Assembly: GCA_022393335.1 (NCBI GenBank)
Contig: JAJEKB010022010.1
Span: forward strand, 1 to 64,000
DNA: 64,000 nt
Direction of reading: 5' to 3'
Origin: Macrotrachela quadricornifera
Lineage: Eukaryota; Rotifera; Eurotatoria; Philodinida; Philodinidae
Below the pieces are notes generated by a model. It made no database searches. It saw only the letters and a list, made by a program, of their open reading frames with translations, and had not been told where the DNA came from. Below are positions 21,605 through 33,158 of this stretch, piece after piece; within the stretch, counting starts at the first letter, position 1, and the number at the start of each line of letters is the position of its first letter. The translations under genes and the position numbers were made by a program.

Positions 21605-24577
21605 ATGAGTACCTTCTTTTCTAAATTAAGTCCAGAAGCTAATTCCTTTCGTCCTTCTTTATCAGATAATCTCAAAGTGACAGCGATGAATCAGCTCTGT
21701 CAATGGGGTTTCCAAGATAAAGATCAAAGAATAATAGATAGGATTCTTACTGAATGGTTTACAGCCGGTACTTTAGAAAATATACTCTCCCAGTGGGAAA
21801 ATATACCTAGGAAAGAAATTGAATCAGTTCAAATACCCTTAAATATTCTTTGTTATAATGTCCATGGCTGGGGTTCCAGAAGTTTAGAAGTCATAGATAT
21901 TGTTTATAAAATAGAGGCGGCTATATGTGTGCTCACAGAAGTTGGTGAATTGTGGAATTCTCAAAAAATACCTCATTTTAATATATTTCATCAGCACGGA
22001 ACTAACAAAAGTGGCGGCGTCTGTGTAGTTGTGGGAAAGCATCTGAAGGCGTCAAGAATAGAGTTCAATGCGGAAAATACAGTTATTGTTGATGTATATG
22101 GCCTCTCTGAAACTATTAGAATAATTGCTATCTATTGGCCGATATGTCAGACTAGAACTCTAGAAGACCTAGAGCCATATATCATTGACAATACAATTAT
22201 CACAGGAGATTTCAATGCATCCATTAAAGAATGGGATAGTGACTCAACAGATAAACGAGGTAAAATTTTGAAAGAATGGGTGGAAAAAAATAATCTGTGT
22301 TACATTCCATCGACATCCCACTCATCAAAACGTTCTAATAGAAACATTGATTTGGCTTTTACAAATATAGAAGAAACAAGAGGAGAGACTTTAAGAATAG
22401 GTACTAGCGATCACTGGCCAGTGATGATTACGTGTCTGAATGTAGGATTTGATAGTAATACAATGTTTCCACATGTAAATTGGAAGATATATGAAGTTAT
22501 TCTGACTCTCCTTCAAAAATTTTGGATGGAAGAGCATAGAAGAAGCGAGCATATTGATGAGTGGTACGTTAACTACGTGCGCTTCCTCGCCGCTCTTAAA
22601 AAAAGACTCACAAAATGGAAAGAAAAAGAAAAATTTCGACCAGCTCTGCCAGCTTATCTTATTCAAAAACTGAAAGAAATGAAGAGAGTGAGAAATAAAT
22701 ATTATCGAGAGAAAAAAATATGTAATGCGAAGGAAGAAACAAGAGTATTACTAAGGGCTCTGACACGAGAAACAAAAATTGAAATTTTAAAATATAAGTC
22801 GAGTAGATGGCAAGAGTTTCTAACGAAAGTACAAAAAACACATGACAATAAGGATACAGTGTTTTGGTCCTATATGTCAAAAATATATAAACCTAAATCA
22901 CTACCGTTTATTAAATTGAGAACAAATACGACAGTACTGGCAAAGAATAATGAAATTACTGATGAGCTCTACTGCTATTATTCGGATCACTTCAAGGAAC
23001 AAACTACTGACTGGTCAAATCCTCATGAAGTGCAAATAGAAGTAGAATATGTAGAGCTAATGAATCGACTTACTACCATAAATGAAAAAATTGAAAAGAC
23101 AAATGTTACAGAAATAAGAAGGCATATATCTAAGTTAAAACCGAAGAAATCGACAGGTTTTGATGAAGTATCTAATTTTATAATCAAAAAACTTCCACCA
23201 GGGTATATTAGTTGTCTAGTGGACTGTTTCAATACATGGTTAAGTGAATATCGATACCTTCAATGCTGGAAACTAGCTAAAATAGTCACATTGAACAAAC
23301 TAAAATCAGGAATACCAAGTTGTGAACAAACTCGACTGATTTCACTTCTGGCAACACACTCTAAGTTATTTGAAAAAATAATGCTTGGAAGAGTGAGGCA
23401 ATGGGCAGAAGAAAATAGCCTTGTACCGACTGAACAATCTGGTTTTCGTCCAGGGTGTCTACTACCTACTAGAGTTCTATCGATCTATCAGGAAGTAAAA
23501 AACAATATGGCAGCTAACGTTCCAACACTAGCAGTGTATGTGGACTATCAAAAGGCATATGATAAAGTATGGCACAGGGGATTAGTAGTAAAACTTTGTA
23601 GAATGGGTATATCGTTAGGTTTATTGAAACTGATTATTTCATGGCTAAGTGATCGCACCGCTTATGTTGTTTTTGGAAAGAGCAAGTCTAAAATTTTCAA
23701 CATGTATGTTGGTCTACCTCAAGGTAGTAGTTTAAGCCCTTACCTCTTTATAGTTTATCATAGCGATCTCGTGACTTGCGCCAGTGCTCATGCTTGTCAC
23801 GTATTTGCTGATGATTTAAACGTACTTATAACACCTCCAAAGTATCGTAAATTAAGTCCAATGATTGAATTCTTAGAAAGTGAGGGCACGAGGGTTTGCA
23901 ACAATATAGCAAACTATTCTAAGAAGTGGAAACAACCTATCAATTTTTCTAAAACAGTAGCACAAATCTTTCATTCTCAGGTGGAAACACCAATTGTCAA
24001 CATATATATGGAGGACCACAAAGTTGAACTAGTTAAGGAGTTTAAGTACCTAGGCTTTATATGGACAAGTAAAATGTCTCTAAAACCATCACTCGATAAA
24101 GCTCTAGAAAATATTCAAAGGACGTACATTAAGTTAAAATGGATGAAAGGCGGTAGAACACTTTCGAAAGAAGTTTTGCGAAAATGCTTTTTTGCTTATA
24201 GCTTTCCATATTTCTCCTGGTTTTTTCCCCTATACCCATTCCTTCCCAAGACTCAAAAGCAATTTTTCCAAAGAAAATTCAGAAATGGAGTAAGATTGAT
24301 TCATCGCTGCCCCTTTGCACGAGCAACAGATCTCTATCAGATAACAAAAGAGACGACATTAGAAGAATATGTTAAAAGATACATCAAGAAAAGATTAAAA
24401 AGGATCGATAAATCAGATCTAGGTCATTCATCCTTTTACAACGATATTTTTTATTGGGACACCTTTTATAAGAGGAAAAATGATCATTTGGGTCATTTTT
24501 TTCGTATGAAACGGGTGAGACTTTTAAGAGAAAGACATGATATACTTCTTCTTCGATGGCTTAAATTTTTGGAGTAA
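21605..24577 (+). CDS. LINE ORF2, APE endonuclease and reverse transcriptase
   Basis: The protein is 990 aa. The endonuclease domain (about residues 75-280) shows LCYNVHG, LTEVG, the GDFNA motif and the terminal SDHWPV motif. The reverse transcriptase (about 480-780) shows SGFRPG, AVYVDYQKAYDKVW (motif A), GLPQGSSLSPYLF (motif B) and the catalytic FADD at residues 733-736. No RNase H domain is visible, and the C-terminus is basic. It nicks the target and primes reverse transcription at the nick (TPRT). The ORF2 ATG follows the ORF1 TAG with zero spacing and shares its frame, so translation could be by reinitiation or stop readthrough. There are no internal stops. Confidence 0.93.
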   Translation: MSTFFSKLSPEANSFRPSLSDNLKVTAMNQLCQWGFQDKDQRIIDRILTEWFTAGTLENILSQWENIPRKEIESVQIPLNILCYNVHGWGSRSLEVIDIVYKIEAAICVLTEVGELWNSQKIPHFNIFHQHGTNKSGGVCVVVGKHLKASRIEFNAENTVIVDVYGLSETIRIIAIYWPICQTRTLEDLEPYIIDNTIITGDFNASIKEWDSDSTDKRGKILKEWVEKNNLCYIPSTSHSSKRSNRNIDLAFTNIEETRGETLRIGTSDHWPVMITCLNVGFDSNTMFPHVNWKIYEVILTLLQKFWMEEHRRSEHIDEWYVNYVRFLAALKKRLTKWKEKEKFRPALPAYLIQKLKEMKRVRNKYYREKKICNAKEETRVLLRALTRETKIEILKYKSSRWQEFLTKVQKTHDNKDTVFWSYMSKIYKPKSLPFIKLRTNTTVLAKNNEITDELYCYYSDHFKEQTTDWSNPHEVQIEVEYVELMNRLTTINEKIEKTNVTEIRRHISKLKPKKSTGFDEVSNFIIKKLPPGYISCLVDCFNTWLSEYRYLQCWKLAKIVTLNKLKSGIPSCEQTRLISLLATHSKLFEKIMLGRVRQWAEENSLVPTEQSGFRPGCLLPTRVLSIYQEVKNNMAANVPTLAVYVDYQKAYDKVWHRGLVVKLCRMGISLGLLKLIISWLSDRTAYVVFGKSKSKIFNMYVGLPQGSSLSPYLFIVYHSDLVTCASAHACHVFADDLNVLITPPKYRKLSPMIEFLESEGTRVCNNIANYSKKWKQPINFSKTVAQIFHSQVETPIVNIYMEDHKVELVKEFKYLGFIWTSKMSLKPSLDKALENIQRTYIKLKWMKGGRTLSKEVLRKCFFAYSFPYFSWFFPLYPFLPKTQKQFFQRKFRNGVRLIHRCPFARATDLYQITKETTLEEYVKRYIKKRLKRIDKSDLGHSSFYNDIFYWDTFYKRKNDHLGHFFRMKRVRLLRERHDILLLRWLKFLE

Positions 24578-25397
24578 ATGAAATTAATCATATGTATTGC
24601 TGCTTTCTTTAATCCTTTTTGGCGTTCTTTTTTACTTTTTTTTTTCTCTTTTATAATTTTCTTTCTCCTTGATTCATTTTTTTTTTCTGTTTCCTTTAAT
24701 TCTTTCTCCTTTTTTTTCTTTCTGTGATAACCTGCATACCCAATATTGTATCGATTTGATGTATCTAAGGATATATGTTCACATGACTCATGGCTTCTCC
24801 TATCAAACAGTGTAAACGCTTACGGCTCCCTTTGCAAGCACTTCCGAGTGTAACAATAAAATGAGCGTATTTAAAAAAAAAAAAAAAAAAAAAAAGACTA
24901 CATTTTTAAAATAAACTAGTTTAAGTGTGATTTACAGTTCCTGACTGAAGAGGTTTTAAGGAAATACAGAATAGATTTTTGCTTCACAGTGTTTGTCGAG
25001 ATGACATATCTAAAAAACAAAGGCAGAAAATATCTCTAAGGAAACAATGATATTAATAATAGTCGTCTGATTGTTTATTTTCTTATTGTCTCTCTTCATA
25101 CATATTCATATATATTCATTTATTGAATTAAGTTACATATAACCAATTAGTTCATTGACTTTCACTATTATCGCTCCAATAGTATTATTTTTATAAGTGG
25201 CGACACCTTTAGAGTTCATATTGATAAGGTGAATATATATGGACGGGACCAAAAAAATGCGTTCACATTCAGAATCATGAGGAGTTCATAAAGGAGGGGG
25301 CCAAAACAAGCAAAATTCGCGCGGTGGGACCGAAGAGTGTTCAGTTTAACAGGTTGTTCATAAAGGAGGGGTGTTCACTAACAGAGGTTTCACTGTA

Positions 25398-27207
25398 TGT
25401 TGGAACTCTTCTTTTCTTGCACATAATATATTTTGTCATCTTTTCTTTTGACAAGTATTTTACATTCTCTATATGTCATCTGTTCATATGTATTATATCT
25501 AATGGAACTTTCCAATCGTTTTACCTCAATCACTCACTGGGTATTTCCCAAAGATGAGTGATACGCCATCCAATTTAAAGCTAATGATTTTGCATAAATA
25601 AACAGAAGTGTAATAATACGAACAATTTCGTATCTAATTATTATTCAAATATCGATCAAGAGTTAGCTACCCAACTCTGTATATCTGCCATGTTTGATTG
25701 CCGAGAAAATTAGAAAAGATGAGGCGGTTGCATATAAACTTGCTTGTCAAATGTCCAGATGAATTAAGACAGACTGCTACCAATGCCTTACAAGATGTTA
25801 CTATGATTGAAGCATGTAAACTCAGTTCAGGGATCAATTAATGACAGTACATGCGATTCTAATGGAAAAAAATTTCACAAAACAGTGTTCATGTAAAAAA
25901 ACAGGCGCTTTTTATTCGATAAAATGTCATTCTAAATCAGGATCTTGTAATAATATGGGCAAATGAGTAGATTTGCGTGAATAGCTCACTGTTTTATTAA
26001 ATAAAAACATGACTTATTCAGCGCAAATCTAACTATTTCTCAAGTAAGTCAATGTTTTCTAGTTCGATTTTAATTTTGTCCGGACAAATTTCGTAAAAAA
26101 AATATTCCAAAAGAACTGATCAAACAAACAAATCCTCATTGTAGTATGTAACTTCATCAGACATAGTTTTTTTTGATTCATTTTAATAGTAGTTTGGAAT
26201 ATGATTGCAATAGCAGAAGCAAATAAATAAAGAAATTTGCTTTAATTCTCTTTCGTGATCATTCCAATTTTTATATTTCCACGAAATAGAAACTGATTAA
26301 ATAGCTAATTTAAACTGATATAATCTCACATATATAAAGGAAAAGAAGTAGTGAAACGTTTTTAAAAAATGTACTATGCTTTATGATTACTAAAAAACAA
26401 TTTACCATTTCATAAAAAAATCAAGATGATTTATAAATAGAACTTTACTATTCTTTTCGTGTTAATACGTGCTTCTATTTTTGAATATTGTTAAAATACA
26501 AAACTTTTGGTATAAACATGTAAAAACGCTAACTCTTGAAAAATTTTATACATTTTTAAAAGGCTATTTTGGTTATGTAATCAACTTTTTTTTTAGCAGC
26601 GAGGAGTAGAGATACTCTTATATATATTTTCTTTCCTTTCCCTTACCTTTGCTACAAGTTGATTAGAGTGACACATTATTACGACGCAATACATCCCACG
26701 CCACCTGTACTTATTGCTTTTTCTCTATCCAGGATAAAACCCATCATTACTATTACACATTTAGAATAGGTAAATCAGTAGTGAAACTTCATCTATTTTG
26801 ATCAAAATTGATTCATTTGTTTTCCCCACAATATATTTATGCATCAAACTTTTATTTTTAGTATGGGATGCGTCCCCTTTCAAAATGTATACACCCTCAC
26901 CCCTACAACAAACAGTAGTATAAAAACTATAACATTTTGCCTATTTCGCTACATTTATAGTTATTGATTTTGTTGATGTAAGTAAAGACAGAAAAGAATT
27001 TGTGAGTCGATATATTTTAAATGGCAATTATTCTTGAATTTTTCATTTATTAAAAATTAGGTTGAATTATATACTACGTAAGCTATTCTTATTGATTCAT
27101 TATTTATATAATTTCTTTTTATCTAGCTATTAGAGCAATTATCTTTATCTAGTTATTATTGTTTTAGATAATAAAATAATTTATTTTTGCAAATAAAAAT
27201 TATAATA
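25398..27207. other. AT-rich intergenic region, no gene seen
   Basis: No ORF with recognisable protein character is present. A short stretch near 25690-25770 reads KIRKDEAVAYKLACQMSR on the plus strand, but no extension was found. The 3' part is the upstream region of the hevein/DPBB gene. Confidence 0.4.
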
Positions 27208-29493
27208 ATGTTTTGCTCAAAATTCGTTTATACTCTGTTGTTGTTTGGTATATTCGCTTATGTTAAAGGATATGAAGATAACAAAGAGTATTTGTTGAAA
27301 AGTTTGATTCATCGACGACTTACTCGTGGAACTCCGTGTGATGATCCGACTGATTGTCGATCTCAATGGGGTCATTGTGGAAAAACACCACAACATTGCG
27401 GTACTGGATGTCAAGCTGGTCCATGCAACGACCATAGTGGAAATAATAATGGTGGCAACAATGGAAATGGAAACAACGAAGGTAGTTTACTTAATCTATT
27501 GGACAACAATCTATTTGTCTGTGTATTTAATATGATAAGCAAATAGTCATTTTCCAAAACCATAAGATAAAAATCGAAAGTTCTCTGTTGATACCCTGAT
27601 TGTTCCAGTGCTTTAGAAAAAGTCATATCCTGAAAATTTTGATAGAAATCTCTTTTCATTGCAGCTGTTAGATTTGAATACTCGTCTAGGAAATGGGCCA
27701 TGAAATTCCTTAATAGATGATATACCTGACTTCAGCGAAGTGAATAATTTTGTTTTATGAAAAATGCGATTTTATTATCGATAAAATTTTTAGAAAATAT
27801 TCTGGTACGCAGATTGAAACAGAAAGAGTTGTTATTCAAATTAGTGATCAGTTCACCTATTCTGAAAGACATAACTACTGTAATTTCGATCTGTCCTACT
27901 AACATAGTAGCATTCTTTAATATTACATAGATTTGAGTTATATTAAAAAAAGAGAAATCATGTACATATTGAACGTTTGTTCTATTTGATTTTATATGCT
28001 ATCATTTGATCATTAGCCGAATCGTATGTGAATCTATAAGGTTGACACTCAGCGGCAAATAAAGACATTCGTGAGTTGTCGAGTGATAAATTAGAAATTC
28101 CTTAAGGGTACCCCCCCCCCCCTCTTTTTTCATATAAAATTTTGAAAATTTTTTTTGTTTATTATTTGTGCTATGAAGAGACTATGTGTTGATGTATCAA
28201 CTGTCGTTTGAATCACCTCAATCTACCCACCCGCTTGTCTCTCAGATAACATCCACGAGTACATAACCTCCAAAAAAAACTTCGTCAAAAATTTTTTTAA
28301 ATATTATTATTGCATTCTCCATATGAAACTGTCCATATAATAGTTAAAAAAAAATATTGGTACTCCTCGAACTTGGAAACGGTTTTTTTCGAAAACAGTT
28401 TTTCGTTCAAGAAGCACCATTGTCACATGGGCAACCACCCTCTAAATCAGTCCGATCGAGCTGAAATTTTTACCACAGGTACTTCAAAGAATTCTCCAGA
28501 GGTAGTTTTGGCCGTTTTCAAATTTCTCAATCCGATCCAATTTTATTCGGTTCGAAGGGTATCCGAAACAGGTTTTCCAGAGAACCTTTCAGTATTTTTT
28601 TTGTAAAATAAAAAGAAAGCGAAATTTTTGAAAAAGCTCAAAACTACCTCTGAGGTATAGGTCGAGGAGTGTGCCAAAAAAATTTCAGCTCAATCGGATA
28701 AAATCGGATAAGGGTTGCCCATGTGACGATATGTACCCCTCAAAAACCAAAAGTTTTCCAGAAAACCCCCAAAAATCCCGTCGGAAAATTTTTTCCTCGA
28801 ACACGTGTCTGATCATTTTGGGTGTTGTATTTGTGGTAAAAATTTCAGCTCGATCTGCCGTACCATCTCTGAGATCTGAAAATTGACAAAAAAGAGGGGG
28901 GGGGGTACCCTTAATCTATGCACTTCATTTACAATAAAAATGTGTACAAATCAATCTGTATATTGAGAAAGAAAATATAAAGAAATTATTAAAGAATTCA
29001 ACTATTCTTTTTCCAGTGATTATCAGAAAGACAAATGATGCGACAAACATTCTATATCGTTCATAAATCAAAAAAGTAGTGTTGCTCGAGTGAGAAACAA
29101 CTTTTGGGAATGACGAATCATTTTTCTGATTGTTCAATTTAATTTAAGATCTCTATTTCTCGTTTAGGTCAAACTTTTCAAGGAGATGGTACATATTATG
29201 ATGTTAGTGTTGGCTACACTGCATGTGGAACAACTCATAATAATGGTGAATCTATTGCTGCATTGAATGCACCACAATTTGATCTATCTACTCCTAATGG
29301 TAATCCAAATCTGAATCCCTTATGTAATAAACAAGTTCGTGTCGTTGGTCCCAAAGGATCTACTACAGTAAAAATTGTTGATAAATGTCTTGACTGTAAA
29401 TATGGTGATCTTGATTTATCCGAAGCTGCTTTTACAGCCGTAATTGGAGATCGTGGTATTGGTCGTGCAAGAATTACATGGAATTGGGTTTGA
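27208..29493 (+). CDS. Secreted hevein-type chitin-binding plus double-psi beta-barrel protein
   Basis: CDS is join(27208..27481, 29168..29493), 199 aa; the junction G|GT encodes Gly. The start is the ATG at 27208; an in-frame TTG further upstream is not used. Residues 1-21 are a signal peptide (MFCSKFVYTLLLFGIFAYVKG). Residues about 45-80 match a hevein (ChtBD1) module: TDCRSQWGHCGKTPQHCGTG, with the conserved Cys, Ser and aromatic positions. A Gly/Asn linker follows. Exon 2 encodes an expansin/RlpA-like barrel (GTYYDVSVGYTACG, VKIVDKCLDCKYGDLDLS, end ARITWNWV). Known relatives are plant and fungal wall-associated proteins. A role in binding chitin or fungal walls is inferred. The 1.69-kb intron carries a TTAA MITE. 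Confidence 0.85.
28106..28910. mobile_element. TTAA-flanked MITE with C-tract ends, in the hevein-gene intron
   Basis: TTAA (28102-28105) precedes GGGTACCCCCC; the right end is the complement, ending GGGTACCC with TTAA at 28911-28914. Inner inverted arms share GTCACATGGGCAACC, GAGCTGAAATTTTT and AGAGGTAGTTTTG on both sides. TTAA duplication is the mark of the piggyBac superfamily. It contains no transposase. Confidence 0.75.
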
Positions 29494-30408
29494 AAATATG
29501 TCGTTCTGAACATAGACTTTCTCTAAAGAACTTACTACAGTGTATATTCATCTTTCAATAACTTGTTTATTAACTATTCTTATCTTTTTATATCATTCAA
29601 TCATGATTTTTAAAATAAAATTTCAACAAAATATAGACGGCTGAGAAGTTTTAATACATTAGAATTTTCACTATAAATCGACAAACTTTTGATCGTTCTA
29701 AAATTGAATATTTGCAAGTAATATCTCATCGTAATATTGAATTTGCTACCAAAATAGAAAACTAAACCTAATCATCTATGATTAAGTTCTATTTATTAAA
29801 AAACTTTTTTTTCGTATCGATATACTCTGTCAAAATATTTCGGACCTTTCTTTATAGAAACATATAAGTGGTTATATTGACTCTTTTCTTTCAGATATTA
29901 ACTATATAATGTGAATGATTCAAATGATTTTTTATAATAAGAAATACCTATATCTGCATGAAAATAGCTTCATTTGTTATATATCATTATGATAGTTTGA
30001 TTCACCTAAATGACCTTTTTCTTCTCAACATCAAAATTGTTAATTCATTTTTTATAGACACATGATTTGTAGAAATCTATAATAATCTTTACCGTTCTTA
30101 TTCTTTGTATTGTTGAACTATACTTTTTGAACTAAACTCTCGAATTTATTAAAATAGGAATTGAAGAGAATGAGAAATGTATTCGAAATGAATTTGTACA
30201 TATAAAGTCATATGTTCTTCACGAATGAGACCCGAACTATATGCATGAGAGTAAAAAATTGTGTCGGTAGAACTCTTCAACTCTGCATAGAGTTCATTGA
30301 AATTTATTTGATTTTTAAATAGTAATATTTATTTCATTTCACGATCGATGATTTTTCATCTATTATATTGATATCTAGTTTAATGAAAGATAAGTATTGA
30401 ATGAAGGT
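29494..30408. other. Intergenic region between convergent genes
   Basis: This is the 3' flank shared by the hevein/DPBB gene (+) and the RING-CH gene (-). It is AT-rich; AATAAAATTTC near 29615 may serve as the polyadenylation signal for the former. Nothing else was seen. Confidence 0.4.
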
Positions 30409-31248
30409 TTAATTTTGGTCAATATCATCATTGTATACTTGGGAGAGATTGCGTATATTTTTCAATTTTTTTCTTTGTCCTTGAAAATCTTTAACAACAT
30501 ATTTCTCTGCTTCTTGTCGTAACCATAATTTACTGGTATGATGGTTCATTATTGATAATACAAATATTATACTGGAGACTATTCCTATAAACAAACCAAT
30601 GAAAGCACAATCTAATATAATAGGTACTAGAGCAGAAATCAATTCAGCTTGATCATTATTTTGAGAAGAATTTCTATTACCAGAATCATAATTAAACATA
30701 CCCAGATCACTACTACTATGAATAATCATATGTCCCTCACCACTAAAAATGGCTACACAGTAGGAGATAATCAAAAACACAGCACCCACAAAGGATAATA
30801 ATAGAATAACAGTACTTAAATAATAAACCATAAATCCATTGATCGATTTTGGAATTAAATGTTTTAAAAGTTCACCATTCTGATCTATAGTCTTCAACAT
30901 AAAAGCTAAAATAAGAATACCTAATTGAAACAACAAAATAATCGCTATTGAATCACGAATTATAAATAAATAATATTTCAAAAGTCTTTTTCTTTTAGCT
31001 TTTGGATCATCAAGAATTGTTTCAATGACATATTCGAATTGACATATTTCACAAAACTTGAAATTCTTTCCACAAACATTTTGTGATCGCCAATCATTCA
31101 AACATTTTCTATGAACATAAGCCGAACTACCAGTACATAAACATGGACTAATAATATCATCAGAATTGTTATTATCGAAACATATTCGACATTGTTTTAA
31201 CTCATTGTTAGAATGTAATAATTCATCTTTATTTCTAATTGTCATCAT
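30409..31248 (-). CDS. RING-CH (MARCH-like) membrane E3 ubiquitin ligase
   Basis: Single exon, 279 aa. The N-terminus holds a RING-CH zinc finger with C4HC3 order: C20-x2-C23, C36-x-C38, H46, C49, C66-x2-C69 (CRIC, PCLC, HRKC, CEIC), plus the conserved W53. Three hydrophobic segments follow, roughly residues 92-115, 140-170 and 208-238. This is the layout of MARCH/RNF proteins that ubiquitinate membrane cargo and regulate trafficking; three membrane spans rather than two is within the family's range. The basic C-terminus (QGQRKKLKNIR) is probably cytosolic. Target unknown. Family call firm. Confidence 0.9.
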   Translation of the reverse strand: MMTIRNKDELLHSNNELKQCRICFDNNNSDDIISPCLCTGSSAYVHRKCLNDWRSQNVCGKNFKFCEICQFEYVIETILDDPKAKRKRLLKYYLFIIRDSIAIILLFQLGILILAFMLKTIDQNGELLKHLIPKSINGFMVYYLSTVILLLSFVGAVFLIISYCVAIFSGEGHMIIHSSSDLGMFNYDSGNRNSSQNNDQAELISALVPIILDCAFIGLFIGIVSSIIFVLSIMNHHTSKLWLRQEAEKYVVKDFQGQRKKLKNIRNLSQVYNDDIDQN

Positions 31249-32807
31249 TGAACTTCAATTGAATACAAAAACATTAAGAGAAATTATTGAAAAATTACAA
31301 AAGATTATTATTAAATAATAAAAATCTCTTTATAGTTTAACGCAATCAAAATCCAATTTTTTACTAAATTTTTTTACGTGGATAGTATGATTAAAGCAAA
31401 CGAACTAGAATGATGAAATTAACTTACATTATTTAATGTCGAATAGTCAAGAAATAAAATGAAATTTTACGTAATATGAATGATAGTTTTACAGTCTGTC
31501 AAAATGTATGGTCGATAATGAATTTATGTCGTGCGGATGTAAGAAAAATTTTCCGTCTTTATGCATTTTATCCTAATATTTCCTTTTATGCAAAACTATT
31601 TACTCATAACCATCTGCACTACACACATATTATTCCTTATTGACATAAAAGCAAAACTCATGGAACGAGCAATGAATAAAGATAACAAGTATGTTGAAAG
31701 GTATTTTCATTGCGTGGTATGGAAAAAATCCACTAGTACTTTTTCGAATTTTAAAATCGTATATTTCGATGTGTCACGATAGATACTTAACATAAATAAA
31801 CAAAATTGTATTGTAATCTAGATTATTGCTGAATATATGATAAAAACTAACCTATCTATTTGAATTTTCTTTAAAGTTGAAGAACTATTATTGTTTCAAA
31901 CATTAACAATATATTGAGGATAAAGATAAGAATGAATAAAATATCATCATTTTCATCTTTATCCTCATGCAACTTCACGAAATTTTCTTTATTCAAACTC
32001 AAACAATACAAAACCAAAGAAAAATCTTGTCGTAACATGTATGTGATCAAATTTTTACCTGTATTTTTTATCATACCTTTATTGTTCTCTTTTTTCCTGA
32101 CTTTTTTTTTATCTAACATGTTTTTATTGTTTGGATGAATGACGTCATTTGAATTGCATCATCATTTACCTTTTAAGATTTTATTTATGTTCTGTATAAA
32201 TCAACAGTTACGATAAGACTAAGATAAATTAAATATGTTTTCCAAAATGATGGTATGCGCTTAAGAAACAAATTGATTCTTTACATTGATCGATCTGTTG
32301 ACTTGCTTGAAAAGAAATGACAAGAATAGACTTAGAAAATAAAACAATGTTTTAAAATATATTTCTGATAACGAAGGTACATCAAAATCATTAGTTCATC
32401 GTTCATGACAACGATCATCATCAGCCTGCTTAATATGAGCACGAGTTATTCAAACCTTTATTTTAGATATCTAATACCTGACGTTTAATATGATCTTATT
32501 CTTTGCTGATAAATGTAATCATCGATGACAAGAAGAATTTTTTCTCATTACTTGTAATAAAAATGTAAGAAGGTCGAATCGAAACATCAATGTTTTGAAA
32601 ATCATCTCGGCAACGGCAGATTTCAAATGCGGTGGATATCTCGGATCCCATTGGAGCTCAGTAAATACAAATAGGGAGTAAAATAATCTATAGTCTTTAT
32701 ATATGATAGTAAATAAGCATCATTTTCTGAATTTTTCTTTTTCGAAATTCTTTGACATAATAAAAATTTGATGACAACAAACAAGAAAATTTATTATTAA
32801 ATCTGAT
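31249..32807. other. AT-rich intergenic region, no gene seen
   Basis: Short ORFs at 31561-31782 and 31871-32138 overlap on both strands and are compositionally Lys/Phe-rich. I see no domain or splice-supported gene. Confidence 0.4.
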
Positions 32808-32811
32808 TTAA

Positions 32812-33076
32812 CCCTTTCGAGGCGATGGGGCCCACCGGTGGACCCCACTATAGCGTGGCTCGAAAAGCTCATTCATCACAGAAAAAGTTGAATAGCTCTG
32901 TTATACTTCGACCAAAGGGACTGATTTTTTTACCGCTAATAAAGGAATGCTCATAGGTTATACTGATAAGAAAAACGTTGGTCAAAATTGATTTAAGATA
33001 TTACAGTTGATACAAATAAAGAAACGAAATCCTTTACAAATTATGAAAAAGCAATATTCATATCGCCGCGAATGGG
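32812..33076. mobile_element. Short TTAA-flanked piggyBac-like MITE with central palindrome
   Basis: TTAA (32808-32811), then CCCTTTCGAGGCGAT; the right end complement is CCCATTCGCGGCGAT with TTAA at 33077-33080. It is 265 bp. A 20-bp imperfect palindrome GGGGCCCACCGGTGGACCCC lies at 32827-32846. The TTAA plus CCC start is the piggyBac pattern. Confidence 0.8.
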
Positions 33077-33158
33077 TTAATTAATAATCTAACAAGAGAA
33101 TTTTCTTTGATAGAATAGAAATACACAAACGAAATTACAATATCATCGAATGATGTAT

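Larger units (their letters stand above)
19681..24895 (+). mobile_element. Full-length non-LTR retrotransposon (LINE)
   Basis: It is flanked by a 10-bp target-site duplication GACTACATTT (19671-19680 and 24896-24905), extendable to 12 bp with AA. It has a short 5' UTR, two intact ORFs, a pyrimidine-rich 3' UTR (24600-24720), an AATAAA near 24855 and a poly(A) of about 23 nt ending at 24895. Both ORFs are open, so this is a recent, potentially active copy. The coding order (Gag-like zinc knuckles, then APE endonuclease and reverse transcriptase) fits the Jockey/CR1/I group. I cannot assign a clade by eye. Confidence 0.9.
19500..25395. mobile_element. pogo/Tigger-like TA-flanked element hosting a LINE insertion
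   Basis: TA at 19498-19499, then CAGTGAAACCTGC; the right end is the complement, GAGGTTTCACTG followed by TA at 25396-25397. The subterminal motif GTTCATAAAGGAGGGG occurs on both sides (near 19564 and 25351) and again near 25290. Without the LINE insertion the element is about 0.67 kb. It contains no transposase, so it is a MITE. The CAGTGAAACC end and TA duplication fit the Tc1/mariner/pogo group. Confidence 0.8.

Noticed and set aside
24600..24720. Poly-pyrimidine tract after LINE ORF2 considered as a separate repeat
   Set aside because: It lies between ORF2 and the poly(A) within the duplication-bounded element, so it is the 3' UTR.
27187..27207. TTG start for the hevein-type protein
   Set aside because: An ATG at 27208 directly begins a good signal peptide; non-ATG initiation is unnecessary.
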